From NCBI RefSeq assembly GCF_034259205.1, contig NZ_CP139487.1:186001-250000 (forward strand): a stretch of 64,000 nt of DNA. Reading direction: 5' to 3'. Positions 6,305 through 13,858 of the stretch are shown in pieces. The stretch's first letter is position 1; every line of letters starts with the position of its first letter. Below the pieces are notes generated by a model that did not search any database, was not told the origin of the DNA, and worked only from the letters and a program-made list of their open reading frames with translations. Source of the DNA: Peredibacter starrii. Its GTDB lineage: Bacteria; Bdellovibrionota; Bacteriovoracia; Bacteriovoracales; Bacteriovoracaceae. Both the position numbers and the translations under genes were made by a program.

Positions 6305-7441
6305 ATGGACTTTTCACTGACGCCTGAGCAGCGAGAAATTCGAGAACTCGCTCTGAAATTCGCCCGCAATGAAATGATTCCGCATGCCCAAGAATTTGAT
6401 GAACAAGGCAAGTTTCCTGCTGACATTTTTAAGAAAGCTTGGGAACTTGGTTTAGTAAACACTTGTATACCGGCCGAGTATGGTGGTGCTGGATTCACTT
6501 CGGTTGACGGGGTGATTATCTCAGAGGCCCTGGCCTACGGTTGTATGGGAATGAACACTTCCTTCATGGCCAATGACCTCGCTTTATTGCCAATCGTAAT
6601 TGGTGGCAGTGATGCTCAAAAGAAGAAATTCCTCACTCCCTTCACTCAAGAGTTTAAAATCGCCTCTTTCTGTTTGACTGAGCCCGGTAATGGTTCAGAC
6701 GCTGGTGGAATTAAAACCACCATCAAAGATGGTGGTGATCACTGGATAGTTAACGGTGAGAAAATGTGGATCACCAATGCCGGATACGCCGATCTCTTCG
6801 TGGTGTACGGAACCATTGATCCAAATTTAAAGCATAAAGGCATTTCTGCTCTGGTGGTTGACCCAAAATCTCCGGGGATTGAAATTGGTAAGAAAGAAGA
6901 CAAGATGGGTCACCGCTCATCAGATACTCGAGGCGTACGTTTCAATAACGTAAAGGTCCCGAAAGAAGACATGCTGGGTAAACCAGGCGAAGGTTGGACC
7001 ATCGCCATGAACACTCTCGATCATTCTCGCCCATTAGTGGCATCGTCAGCACTTGGGGGTGCTCAACGCGCACTTGATCTTTCAGTTCAATACTCGAAAG
7101 AGCGCACGCAATTCGGAGTACCGATTGCAAAGCATCAGGCCATTCAGTTCATGATTGCTGAAATGGGAATGAAAGTTGAAGCGGCAAGACTTCTGGTTCA
7201 CAAGGCCGCATGGCTCTGTGATCAAGGAATGAAAAATACCGAAATCGCCTCTTACGCCAAAGCGTTTGCTTCCGACTCTTGTATGCAAATTACGACAGAC
7301 GCGGTACAAATTTATGGTGGCTACGGCTATTCAAAAGAATACCCAGTTGAGAAACTCATGAGAGACGCGAAACTCATTCAGATTTATGAAGGGACCTCAC
7401 AGATCCAGCGTCTCGTGATGGCCCGTGAACTTTTGAAATAA
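6305..7441 (+). CDS. Acyl-CoA dehydrogenase
   Basis: A 378-residue flavoprotein of the short/medium-chain acyl-CoA dehydrogenase family, which introduces the first double bond in beta-oxidation or branched-chain amino acid breakdown. Visible signatures are CLTEPGNGSDAGG (FAD/substrate binding), WITNAGYADLF, the C-terminal QIYGGYGYSKEYP, and the catalytic base region YEGTSQIQ, where Glu is near residue 362. The next two genes encode its electron acceptor, ETF. AAGGA lies 8 bases before the ATG. Chain-length preference cannot be assigned. Confidence 0.93.
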   Translation: MDFSLTPEQREIRELALKFARNEMIPHAQEFDEQGKFPADIFKKAWELGLVNTCIPAEYGGAGFTSVDGVIISEALAYGCMGMNTSFMANDLALLPIVIGGSDAQKKKFLTPFTQEFKIASFCLTEPGNGSDAGGIKTTIKDGGDHWIVNGEKMWITNAGYADLFVVYGTIDPNLKHKGISALVVDPKSPGIEIGKKEDKMGHRSSDTRGVRFNNVKVPKEDMLGKPGEGWTIAMNTLDHSRPLVASSALGGAQRALDLSVQYSKERTQFGVPIAKHQAIQFMIAEMGMKVEAARLLVHKAAWLCDQGMKNTEIASYAKAFASDSCMQITTDAVQIYGGYGYSKEYPVEKLMRDAKLIQIYEGTSQIQRLVMARELLK

Positions 7442-7457
7442 TTTCTAGTTCTAGAAA
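7442..7457 (+). promoter_or_regulatory. Inverted repeat between acyl-CoA dehydrogenase and etfB
   Basis: TTTCTAG and CTAGAAA form a perfect 7-bp inverted repeat around a 2-base centre, directly after the dehydrogenase stop and abutting the etfB ribosome binding site (GGAG). The centre is too short for a stable RNA hairpin, so a protein dimer site is the more likely reading. Confidence 0.3.
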
Positions 7458-7466
7458 GGAGATACT

Positions 7467-8255
7467 ATGAATATTTTTGTGTGCGTGAAGCAAGTTCCAG
7501 ACACAGAAACAAAAATCACTCCAACAGGTGATGGTAGTTTCATTGAAACAGCTTCTATTAAGTGGATCATGAACCCTTATGATGAATTTGCTGTAGAGCA
7601 AGCTCTATTGATTAAGCAATCTAATCCTGCTGCTAACGTAACTGTAGTTCGCGTTGGTTCAGTAAAAGATACAGAAGCTCTTCGTACGGCGATGGCAATG
7701 GGTGCAGACGATGCGGCCCTTGTTGAGGCCAACGACAGCCTGGATTCTCACTCAATCGCGAAGGCCCTTAAAGGTGCCATCGAGAAAACTGGTAAGAAGC
7801 CGGACATCATCCTTGCTGGTAAACAAGCAATCGATGACGATGCTCTTCAAGTTCCACAAATTCTTGCTGAGATGCTTGGTCTTCCTTCAGTTTCAGTTAT
7901 CGTTGGTTTCGAACTTAACGGTACGACTGTAAAAGTTAAGCGCGAAGTTGAAGGTGGTGCTCTGGAAGTTTACGAAGTAAACACTCCGGTAGTGCTTGCT
8001 TGTAACAAAGGTCTTAACACTCCAAGATACGCTTCTCTTCCAGGAATCATGAAAGCGAAGAAAAAACCAATGGCACAGTATTCACTTGCTGACGTTGGTG
8101 TTTCTGATGCTGACAGACGTGTGAAGTATTCTCAATTCCGTCTTCCTCCTGAGAAACCAGCTGGTAAGAAGTTTGACGCTACAGATGCAGCAAAACAAAA
8201 AGAAGTTGTTGCTCAGGTCGTAGGTCTTCTTCGCACAGAAGCGAAAGTAATTTAA
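7467..8255 (+). CDS. etfB: Electron transfer flavoprotein beta subunit
   Basis: A 262-residue ETF beta subunit; with EtfA it carries electrons from acyl-CoA dehydrogenases to the quinone pool. Typical stretches are the N-terminal VCVKQVPDTE, NPYDEFAVEQAL, the DALRTAMAMGAD-like region, and VREVEGGALEVYEV near residue 155. AAAGGAG lies 7 bases before the ATG. It follows the dehydrogenase by 25 bases and precedes etfA by 18, so the three probably form one transcript. Codon use is strongly biased to frequent codons, which suggests high expression. Confidence 0.95.
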   Translation: MNIFVCVKQVPDTETKITPTGDGSFIETASIKWIMNPYDEFAVEQALLIKQSNPAANVTVVRVGSVKDTEALRTAMAMGADDAALVEANDSLDSHSIAKALKGAIEKTGKKPDIILAGKQAIDDDALQVPQILAEMLGLPSVSVIVGFELNGTTVKVKREVEGGALEVYEVNTPVVLACNKGLNTPRYASLPGIMKAKKKPMAQYSLADVGVSDADRRVKYSQFRLPPEKPAGKKFDATDAAKQKEVVAQVVGLLRTEAKVI

Positions 8256-8273
8256 TTTTTAAAGGATATATAT

Positions 8274-9236
8274 ATGGCAAACGTATTAGTCTTCACTGAA
8301 CTTCATGATGGTCACGTTAAACCTGTGACACTAGAAATTCTTGGAAAGCTTGCTGGTCAATCTGCTGACGTTGCAGTGATCGGTGATATCGGTGCTGATC
8401 AAGTTGCAGAACTTGCTAAATTCGGTGCTCAAAACGTTCACAAGATCAAAGGTGCTAACCTGGATAAATATTCTCCAGAAGGTTACACTAACGCTCTAGC
8501 TGATTTCATCAAATCTAAATCATATGACTATGTTTTCGCTGGTGCTACTTCTATGGGTAAGGACTTCCTTCCTCGTCTAGCTTCTAAGTTTGATGCTGGT
8601 CTAGCTTCAGACGTTACGAACTTCACAATGGATGGCGGTGTATTCGCTGGAACACGTCCTTTCTTCTCTGGTAAGTGTCTTGCTAAAGTTGAAATCACAG
8701 GTCCAAAGCCTCACTTCGTATCAATTCGTCCAAACGCTCTTGGCATGACAGCTAATCCAACTGCTGGTGCTGGTGCCGCTGCAGACGCTGCTGGTAACGC
8801 TGGCGAAATCCGCGCGATGATTAAAGAAATCGTTAAAGCAGCTTCTACGAAGACTGACTTAACTGAAGCCAACATCATCGTAACTGGTGGCCGTGCGATG
8901 AAGAACGCTGAAAACTTCAAAATTCTTGAGCAAATGGCAGACGTGCTAGGTGCAACTGTTGGTGCTTCACGTGCCGCTGTTGACTCTGGTTTCGCTCCAC
9001 ACGCTATGCAAGTAGGTCAGACAGGTAAAACTGTTGCTCCTTCTCTTTATATCGCTTGTGGTGTTTCTGGTGCTATCCAGCACTTGGCCGGTATGAGAAC
9101 TTCAAAAGTTATCGTAGCGATCAATACAGATCCAGATGCTCCAATCTTTACTAAAGCTGACTACGGTATCGTAGGCGATCTATTCCAGATCGTTCCTGTG
9201 ATGACTGAAGAGTTCAAGAAGCTTCTAGGAAAGTAA
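8274..9236 (+). CDS. etfA: Electron transfer flavoprotein alpha subunit
   Basis: A 320-residue ETF alpha subunit. The C-terminal FAD domain is recognisable from VTGGRAMKN, the VGASRAAVDSGF stretch, QVGQTGKTVAPSLYIACGVSGAIQH and VAINTDPDAPIF. It forms the heterodimer with EtfB. The preceding AAAGGA motif serves as its ribosome binding site. An intrinsic terminator follows 22 bases after the stop but lies inside the coding region of the next gene. Confidence 0.95.
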   Translation: MANVLVFTELHDGHVKPVTLEILGKLAGQSADVAVIGDIGADQVAELAKFGAQNVHKIKGANLDKYSPEGYTNALADFIKSKSYDYVFAGATSMGKDFLPRLASKFDAGLASDVTNFTMDGGVFAGTRPFFSGKCLAKVEITGPKPHFVSIRPNALGMTANPTAGAGAAADAAGNAGEIRAMIKEIVKAASTKTDLTEANIIVTGGRAMKNAENFKILEQMADVLGATVGASRAAVDSGFAPHAMQVGQTGKTVAPSLYIACGVSGAIQHLAGMRTSKVIVAINTDPDAPIFTKADYGIVGDLFQIVPVMTEEFKKLLGK

Positions 9237-9239
9237 TAC

Positions 9240-9851
9240 TTGCTACTTCAACGATTGGCCGGCCTTTTGGCCGGCTTTCTTTATAAGATCTACGCTTCAA
9301 CTTTTCGCTACGAACTTTCTTTTGAAGATCCCGCTGATAAAAAGGCCTTATTCGAAGACCTAGCGACGTTAGATGCTAATCCAGGCAGAAACCTGATCTA
9401 TGCTTGTTTTCATCAGGATGATCTTTCCTGCCTTCCCTATTTTTCTTATAAAAACATCTGCATCCTGATCTCTAATTCTAAAGACGGCCAGATTCTTGCC
9501 AGTGCTGTGGAACATATGGGTTATCAGACTGTGCGTGGTTCATCACATCGTGGCGGGGTTGCTGGGCTACTCGCCGGTATGAGAAAAGTGATTGATGGCC
9601 ATAAGATGACGATTGCCGTGGATGGACCACGTGGACCCATCTATAAGGTGAAAGAAGGTATTACGGCCGTTTCTGATAAATCAAAACGACCAATTGTGCC
9701 TGTACGTGGATATCCGAAATGGAAATTTGTTTTTAAGAAGAGCTGGAACAAAGCAACTTTGCCCCTGCCTTTCACAAAAATCCAACTTCACATTGGTAAA
9801 ATTGGTTTCTATTCAACACAGGGGCTTGAAGACAAGATGAAGTCTTTATAG
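9240..9851 (+). CDS. DUF374-type lysophospholipid acyltransferase
   Basis: A 203-residue membrane-associated protein of the lysophospholipid acyltransferase-like DUF374 group. The hydrophobic N-terminus is followed by the family block IAVDGPRGPIYKVKEG (125-140) and by VRGSSHRGGVAGL. In Bacteroidetes and proteobacteria such proteins acylate lipids; the actual substrate here is unknown. TTG at 9240 is chosen as start because AGGAAAG (9227-9233) sits six bases upstream. The first 14 codons contain the etfBA terminator hairpin, which therefore also encodes the hydrophobic LAGLLAGFL segment. The stop codon overlaps the convergent gene. Confidence 0.75.
   Translation: MLLQRLAGLLAGFLYKIYASTFRYELSFEDPADKKALFEDLATLDANPGRNLIYACFHQDDLSCLPYFSYKNICILISNSKDGQILASAVEHMGYQTVRGSSHRGGVAGLLAGMRKVIDGHKMTIAVDGPRGPIYKVKEGITAVSDKSKRPIVPVRGYPKWKFVFKKSWNKATLPLPFTKIQLHIGKIGFYSTQGLEDKMKSL
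9258..9282 (+). terminator. Intrinsic terminator of etfBA inside the next gene
   Basis: GCCGGCC (9258-9264) and GGCCGGC (9269-9275) form a perfect 7-bp GC-rich stem with a TTTT loop, followed by TTTCTTT. It starts 22 bases after the etfA stop and lies within codons 7-15 of the acyltransferase. Confidence 0.7.
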
Positions 9852-10334
9852 ACCTAGTTCGAATTCTGCCATGAAGTTACCAGTAGTCGATTCACAAGCA
9901 TTAGCGAACTTATCATTGAATCTAAGCGCGAAATAGTAATCGTATTTTGAGATGTACATGAAGCCCGCCTCAAAAGTTGGATCAACTTCCAGCTTGAGTG
10001 CCTGACATTCTTCCCCACCGATCATTTGAGACTCAAGAAACTTGATCTCACGAGTAGCACGAATTCTTTCAAAACGAGCACGGTACTCACAACCTTTATC
10101 ATCTGTTGAAACAAGATTAACGATGGCGAAGTTAAGATCACGATCAACACCCAGGTGACCAAACTTCAAATTGAGATCTGTAAGACGTTCAGGAGCAGGG
10201 GCCTTATCGCGGAAACTCTTACATGAAAAATTTGTGAATTTAGCACGGTATTTTTCAGCAGTTGGTGCACCAACATCTGCGAAAGCACTTGAAAGAGAAA
10301 GAGCTGTTAGAGCGAGAGCGATGAACTTTAACAT
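9846..10334 (-). CDS. Secreted protein of unknown family
   Basis: A 162-residue protein with a signal peptide ending SSAFA before DVGAP. The mature part is beta-rich with cysteines spaced for disulfides (SCKSF, GCEYR, EECQ, ACEST). I do not recognise the family. ATG at 10334 is favoured over the one six bases upstream because of its spacing to AAAGGA. Its stop overlaps the stop of the convergent acyltransferase (shared bases 9846-9851), with no terminator between. It is the first of five small exported proteins in this minus-strand block. Confidence 0.65.
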   Translation of the reverse strand: MLKFIALALTALSLSSAFADVGAPTAEKYRAKFTNFSCKSFRDKAPAPERLTDLNLKFGHLGVDRDLNFAIVNLVSTDDKGCEYRARFERIRATREIKFLESQMIGGEECQALKLEVDPTFEAGFMYISKYDYYFALRFNDKFANACESTTGNFMAEFELGL

Positions 10335-10360
10335 AAGCATCCTTTGAGCGAGTTTTACCT

Positions 10361-10389
10361 CTTATAAAGGAGCATGTTTGGGCCGGCAA
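10361..10389 (-). promoter_or_regulatory. Promoter of the secreted protein gene 9846-10334
   Basis: TTGCCG (10389-10384), a 17-base spacer and TATAAG (10366-10361) on the minus strand. The predicted start is near 10354, giving a 20-base leader with an AAAGGA ribosome binding site. Confidence 0.55.
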
Positions 10390-10437
10390 ACAGGTTACTT
10401 AGATCGTGAAATCATTCCGTTTCTTAAAGTGAACACC

Positions 10438-10466
10438 AAATAAGAAGGCCGGTCTTACGACCGGCC
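10438..10466 (-). terminator. Intrinsic terminator after gene 10475-11050
   Basis: On the minus strand GGCCGGTC, loop GTAA, GACCGGCC form a perfect 8-bp stem (10466-10447), followed by TTCTTATTT. Confidence 0.8.
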
Positions 10467-10474
10467 CCTATCCA

Positions 10475-11050
10475 TCACTTCTTTAGAATTGTTACTTCGT
10501 TAACTGTCGCTAACCCTGGTTTGTAAACGATAACGTCTTCACAATCAAAAGAATTGTTTTCTCGTGGGCAAATTGTAGAGTTGGCCTCATCCATTACCTG
10601 AACTTCTTTCTGAACGCGTTTAACTTCTAATTTGAAGTTCTTCTTAGCAACAGAAACAGGAACTTTAGAAAATGGATTTCTCCAAGATACGGCCTTTAAT
10701 GAAGCAAGCTCCACCGCTGGAATCTCTTCTGGACGAACGTTGAAGGCGAACCAAGTTGGAATTTCATTCTCATGAAGGTTAGATGGATCTTTATAGCCAA
10801 CGATAATGCTTACCGCTGCCACTTTTTCCAATACCACTGTTTCTTCACAGTCGCTTGGGTGGCGATCAGCATATACATCACATCCAGGAATTGGTCTTAC
10901 TTCCGTTTTAGTTGGGATTTCATTGTATTGAGCGTACTCAATTTTAAAGTTTGATGTATCAAGATCAAAGATTCTCGTTTTTGTGAATAAATCACCAGCA
11001 AACGAATGCGCACTTACGATTAGAGCAAGAACTAATAATAAACCTTTCAT
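10475..11050 (-). CDS. Secreted protein, paralog A of a tandem pair
   Basis: A 191-residue protein with a signal peptide ending HSFA. It shares its layout with the next upstream gene: PGC-x(6)-RHP-x2-CxETVVLE in the first third, a middle region ending NPFS-x(7)-AKKNF, and a C-terminal C-x(n)-C(E)(D/E)VIVYK then TVNEVTILKK. Four conserved cysteines suggest two disulfides. The fold is probably all-beta and the function is unknown. Each copy has its own terminator, so the two can be expressed separately. Confidence 0.65.
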   Translation of the reverse strand: MKGLLLVLALIVSAHSFAGDLFTKTRIFDLDTSNFKIEYAQYNEIPTKTEVRPIPGCDVYADRHPSDCEETVVLEKVAAVSIIVGYKDPSNLHENEIPTWFAFNVRPEEIPAVELASLKAVSWRNPFSKVPVSVAKKNFKLEVKRVQKEVQVMDEANSTICPRENNSFDCEDVIVYKPGLATVNEVTILKK

Positions 11051-11176
11051 GCAGACTCCTCATATTGGTTAACAATTTGAAGGCTGCTTTTATTTTCATA
11101 GGAAAAGGAAGTACACCTAAAACCAAATATGCCTGGCGACATTGGATCGACTTTTTGCTTTATAGATTAATAAAGC

Positions 11177-11205
11177 AAAAAAAAGGGCCAGTCATTGACT
11201 GGCCC
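11177..11205 (-). terminator. Intrinsic terminator after gene 11232-11822
   Basis: On the minus strand GGGCCAGT, loop CAATG, ACTGGCCC form a perfect 8-bp stem (11205-11185), followed by eight T residues. Confidence 0.85.
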
Positions 11206-11231
11206 CGTACTAAAGTAAATTTTCTCAGAGA

Positions 11232-11822
11232 TTATTTCTTAAGAAGAGTTACTTCTTTAACAGTTGTTTGTGCATCTTTGTACACGATTACTTCTTCACA
11301 ACCTGGCTCCATTTCGCCTGATTCCATGATACGGCAAAGTTTAGAGTTACGAACGTCTACAACTTGGATTGTTCTAGAAGCAAGTTTAACTTGAAGGTCG
11401 AAGTTTTTCTTGGCGAATTTCTGACCAGCGCGAGAGAAAGGGTGTGCCCAAGTTGGGTAAGCAGCTTTAAGAGCAGCAACGTCTGCAGGTGAGAAATCTT
11501 CAAGACGGAAGTTAAGAGCAAGGTTCATTTTTTCGTTACCTTCAGAACGGAACATTGAATCTACGTATTCAACGTTAACTGTGATTACTGGTTGAGACTC
11601 AAGAACTACTGTTTCTTGACACTCAACTGGGTGACGCTCGCCATTTGGGTTACAACCTGGGATCCAACGAACTTCAGTTTTAGTTGGAAGAAGTTTGTAC
11701 TCAGCGTCTGTCATTTTGATTTGAGTTGCTGATGTAGAAAGGTCAGCAGTGTTGCTGTAGATAACGCCAGCGAACGAGCTAGAAGCAAGTAGAAGACCGA
11801 AAGCAAGTGTGAGAGTTTTCAT
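11232..11822 (-). CDS. Secreted protein, paralog B of a tandem pair
   Basis: A 196-residue paralog of the protein at 10475-11050, with signal peptide ending SSFA, the motif PGC-x(6)-RHP-x2-CQETVVLE, the NPFS/HPFS-x-AKKNF region, and the C-terminal CEEVIVYK and TTVKEVTLLKK. Identity between the pair is clear by eye but moderate, so the duplication is old. The ribosome binding site AGGAG is 8 bases upstream of the ATG. Codon use is biased to common codons, suggesting this copy is well expressed. Function unknown; an envelope or prey-contact role is conceivable but unsupported. Confidence 0.68.
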   Translation of the reverse strand: MKTLTLAFGLLLASSSFAGVIYSNTADLSTSATQIKMTDAEYKLLPTKTEVRWIPGCNPNGERHPVECQETVVLESQPVITVNVEYVDSMFRSEGNEKMNLALNFRLEDFSPADVAALKAAYPTWAHPFSRAGQKFAKKNFDLQVKLASRTIQVVDVRNSKLCRIMESGEMEPGCEEVIVYKDAQTTVKEVTLLKK

Positions 11823-12116
11823 GAGAGATTCTCCTGTTGGTTAATTACTTCGTGAGTGAAGTAGTTGTGTGAGATGCCGGCTTTATAGGTTGGTGATTTA
11901 GAAAAAACAACTAAAGAATTTCGTAATTTTGAATTTTTTTTCGAGGGAAATTTTGGAGTAGAAGGTGAACCTATCACGATAATTTTTTTAACGTCAACAC
12001 GAACTTTTGAGAGTGAAAAAACTGTCTTATATATGTGAGATATTTTTTTCTCTCGCAACAGTCTGTAGCATACCTGGTCTGCTACAAACCGTAGCCGTAA
12101 CATTGAGGCAACCTCA
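11823..12116. other. AT-rich intergenic region upstream of paralog B
   Basis: About 290 bases without a credible gene. It holds the promoter at 11882-11910, a leader hairpin in which TACTTC and GAAGTA flank a 6-base loop (11846-11863), and farther upstream a perfect 6-bp inverted repeat GTAGCA/TGCTAC with a 9-base centre near 12062-12082. The far part shows no other clear signal. Confidence 0.5.
11882..11910 (-). promoter_or_regulatory. Promoter of paralog B gene
   Basis: TTGTTT (11910-11905), 17-base spacer, TATAAA (11887-11882) on the minus strand. The start is predicted near 11875, giving a leader of about 53 bases that contains a 6-bp hairpin before the ribosome binding site. Confidence 0.6.
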
Positions 12117-12145
12117 AAATAAAAAAGGCCGGTTCATCACCGGCC
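12117..12145 (-). terminator. Intrinsic terminator after gene 12156-13037
   Basis: On the minus strand GGCCGGT, loop GATGA, ACCGGCC form a 7-bp stem (12145-12127), followed by a T-rich tract of ten bases. Confidence 0.85.
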
Positions 12146-12155
12146 CTCTATGAGA

Positions 12156-13037
12156 TTAGAATTGTTGTTGTTGTTGTAAGCTTTGATCGTAATTCATTGC
12201 TTGTTCTTCATTAAAAGGCTGTTGCTGCATTTGTTGATCTTGCAAATTATTGTCCTGAACTTCTTCCGCTTGAACAAATTCTTGATTCTGATTTTGTTCT
12301 ATCGGTTGATCTAGTGATGGATCTTGTCCGAAGTTACCAACTTCAATGCCATTGTTCTCTGCTAAGATTTCTTGGTTTTGTTGTTGTTCTACTGCAGGAG
12401 CATCAGCAAGGAATCTTAAACGTGTGCCCTCTAAGGGACCATTGGTCAGAGTTACCATGTAAGCGCCCTGATCAATCTGATACATCATCCCCGAATAGAG
12501 TTCTCCATCGAGATCATACTCAAAGACGTTACCCACCATTTCTGAGAATGAAACTGATACACCCTCACCATTTGGTAGAGACACACTTAATGATTCAATT
12601 ACGCCATTATTAGTGGCAAGACTTCCGTTAAACTGAGTATTAGTTAGACCCTTTTGCCATTTCTTAGGGTTGATCACTTCCACGAGATTAAGTGAAAGCT
12701 CTTCCTGAACCGCGGCCGCGGGAACGATGTCACCGGCGGAAACTTCTGGCGCAGAATTAGAAGTTGAAACTGTTTGTGTTAGTTGCCGAGGCCGGACTTT
12801 ATTTTTATGAACCGCCACTTGCTGTGGAGAAAGTTTCTGCCAATTCATTGAAGCCGCAACTTCACGTCCGGAAACCGTGACTCCATATATTTCATCCAAC
12901 CGTTTTACAAACTTGATGTCTGTTCCCGCCAGATGAGATTCTGAGTTAATCACCACCGCATTGTAGGTTCCGATCACCATAAATAGACCGAAGGCCATAA
13001 ACGCAGCTGTCTTGTTCTTGTGCAGTTTCCAAGTCAT
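12156..13037 (-). CDS. Membrane-anchored protein with Q/N-rich C-terminal tail
   Basis: A 293-residue protein of unknown family. A single hydrophobic segment (about 11-30) is likely an uncleaved anchor or signal. The middle third (about 120-215) looks like a compact beta domain (SLPNGEGVSVSF, YQIDQGAYMVTLTNGPLEGTRLRF). The last 80 residues are dominated by Gln, Asn, Glu and Asp and end in a glutamine run before F, encoded partly by a CAA repeat. AGGGGAA precedes the ATG. A sigma54-type promoter lies just upstream. No homolog is recognised; the tail is prion-like in composition only. Confidence 0.6.
   Translation of the reverse strand: MTWKLHKNKTAAFMAFGLFMVIGTYNAVVINSESHLAGTDIKFVKRLDEIYGVTVSGREVAASMNWQKLSPQQVAVHKNKVRPRQLTQTVSTSNSAPEVSAGDIVPAAAVQEELSLNLVEVINPKKWQKGLTNTQFNGSLATNNGVIESLSVSLPNGEGVSVSFSEMVGNVFEYDLDGELYSGMMYQIDQGAYMVTLTNGPLEGTRLRFLADAPAVEQQQNQEILAENNGIEVGNFGQDPSLDQPIEQNQNQEFVQAEEVQDNNLQDQQMQQQPFNEEQAMNYDQSLQQQQQF
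12162..12176 (-). repeat. Short trinucleotide repeat encoding glutamines
   Basis: Five consecutive TTG units on the plus strand (CAA on the coding strand) encode a five-glutamine run at the end of the Q/N-rich protein. Length changes here would alter the tail in frame. Confidence 0.7.
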
Positions 13038-13062
13038 AAAATTCCCCTGTGCCGTCTATAAA

Positions 13063-13078
13063 GCAAGGGGGATGCCAA
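13063..13078 (-). promoter_or_regulatory. Candidate sigma54 (RpoN) promoter
   Basis: On the minus strand TTGGCAT, four to five C residues and TTGC give the GG-N10-GC arrangement of sigma54 promoters (13078-13063). The -12 element lies about 26 bases before the ATG at 13037, so the predicted start near 13051 leaves a short leader with an AGGGGAA ribosome binding site. Confidence 0.5.
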
Positions 13079-13180
13079 TTCAGGACTCGTTTTAAAGGGG
13101 TTTTACGCTGGTTAAGTAGATAGAAATTAGAGGGATGTTTAAAAGTTAGACAGTTTTTAGAGTCAGTTTGAAATTTCGTC

Positions 13181-13207
13181 AAAAAAAAGCGCAGGCCAGA
13201 CCTGCGC
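13181..13207 (-). terminator. Intrinsic terminator after gene 13223-13708
   Basis: On the minus strand GCGCAGG, loop TCTGG, CCTGCGC form a 7-bp stem (13207-13189), followed by eight T residues. Confidence 0.85.
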
Positions 13208-13222
13208 CTTGGGATTTAATCA

Positions 13223-13708
13223 TTATTGCTTCTTATAAGTGCATTCACTGCTATCCATCTTCTTACCATTCAAGCGAGTAGTAATACTTCGTTTAAGCTT
13301 ATTACCGCTTAGTGAAAACTTAGTGTTCTGACTAAGGGTCATACCTTCACTTGGCTCTTCTTTAAAAATCTCAGAGAGATCAATTTGATTGTCCTTCAAG
13401 ATGGCCCGCGTATTTCTGGTGATGGTTATGGTTTGTCTTCTCTCTCTACTCTTCTTCTTTTCAGAGGCCTGACCCAAACAGAAATCAACCACTTCACTTT
13501 CATGGCTTGCGAAGTTTCGATCGTCACTCATCGAGGTAATGAGACCATTACATTTATTTTGAAGGCGGATTTCAAAGAACTGTCCACAGTCCTGTCCATT
13601 GGGAGAGAGCTCATATTTTCCAACGAAATTTTGAAGGTCAAGGGAAGCGGCCTGGGCAGTTGTCACCATGAGAAGACCAAGAAATATAGTTGAGATTGTG
13701 GATTTCAT
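13223..13708 (-). CDS. Small secreted protein of unknown family
   Basis: A 161-residue protein with a signal peptide (TTAQA before ASLDL). The mature part holds four or five cysteines (QDCGQF, NKCNGL, DFCLG, SECTY) and alternates charged and beta-prone stretches; it may be a small lipocalin-like or 'copper resistance NlpE-like' barrel, but no family is recognised. ATG at 13708 is used because GGAGC lies seven bases upstream; an in-frame ATG at 13732 has no such site. Confidence 0.6.
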   Translation of the reverse strand: MKSTISTIFLGLLMVTTAQAASLDLQNFVGKYELSPNGQDCGQFFEIRLQNKCNGLITSMSDDRNFASHESEVVDFCLGQASEKKKSRERRQTITITRNTRAILKDNQIDLSEIFKEEPSEGMTLSQNTKFSLSGNKLKRSITTRLNGKKMDSSECTYKKQ

Positions 13709-13823
13709 AAATAGCTCCAATAAATAGATCAAATATCTCTTTCAAACCGGATGCCGGCCAAAGCTGAATCTATCACTGAAATGTTGAATAAGTTTTGAAC
13801 AGGTGCTTAGAGGAGTAACAGAT

Positions 13824-13854
13824 AAAAAAAGAAAGGCCCTCGAAAGAGGGCCTT
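13824..13854 (-). terminator. Intrinsic terminator after the small RHH-like gene
   Basis: On the minus strand AAGGCCCTC, loop TTTC, GAGGGCCTT form a perfect 9-bp stem (13854-13833), followed by TCTTTTTTT. Confidence 0.88.
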
Positions 13855-13858
13855 GAAA

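Noticed and set aside
11819-12103. Minus-strand open frame of 94 codons upstream of the tandem paralog
   Set aside because: It covers the promoter and leader of the paralog B gene, has no ribosome binding site and a composition unlike its neighbours.
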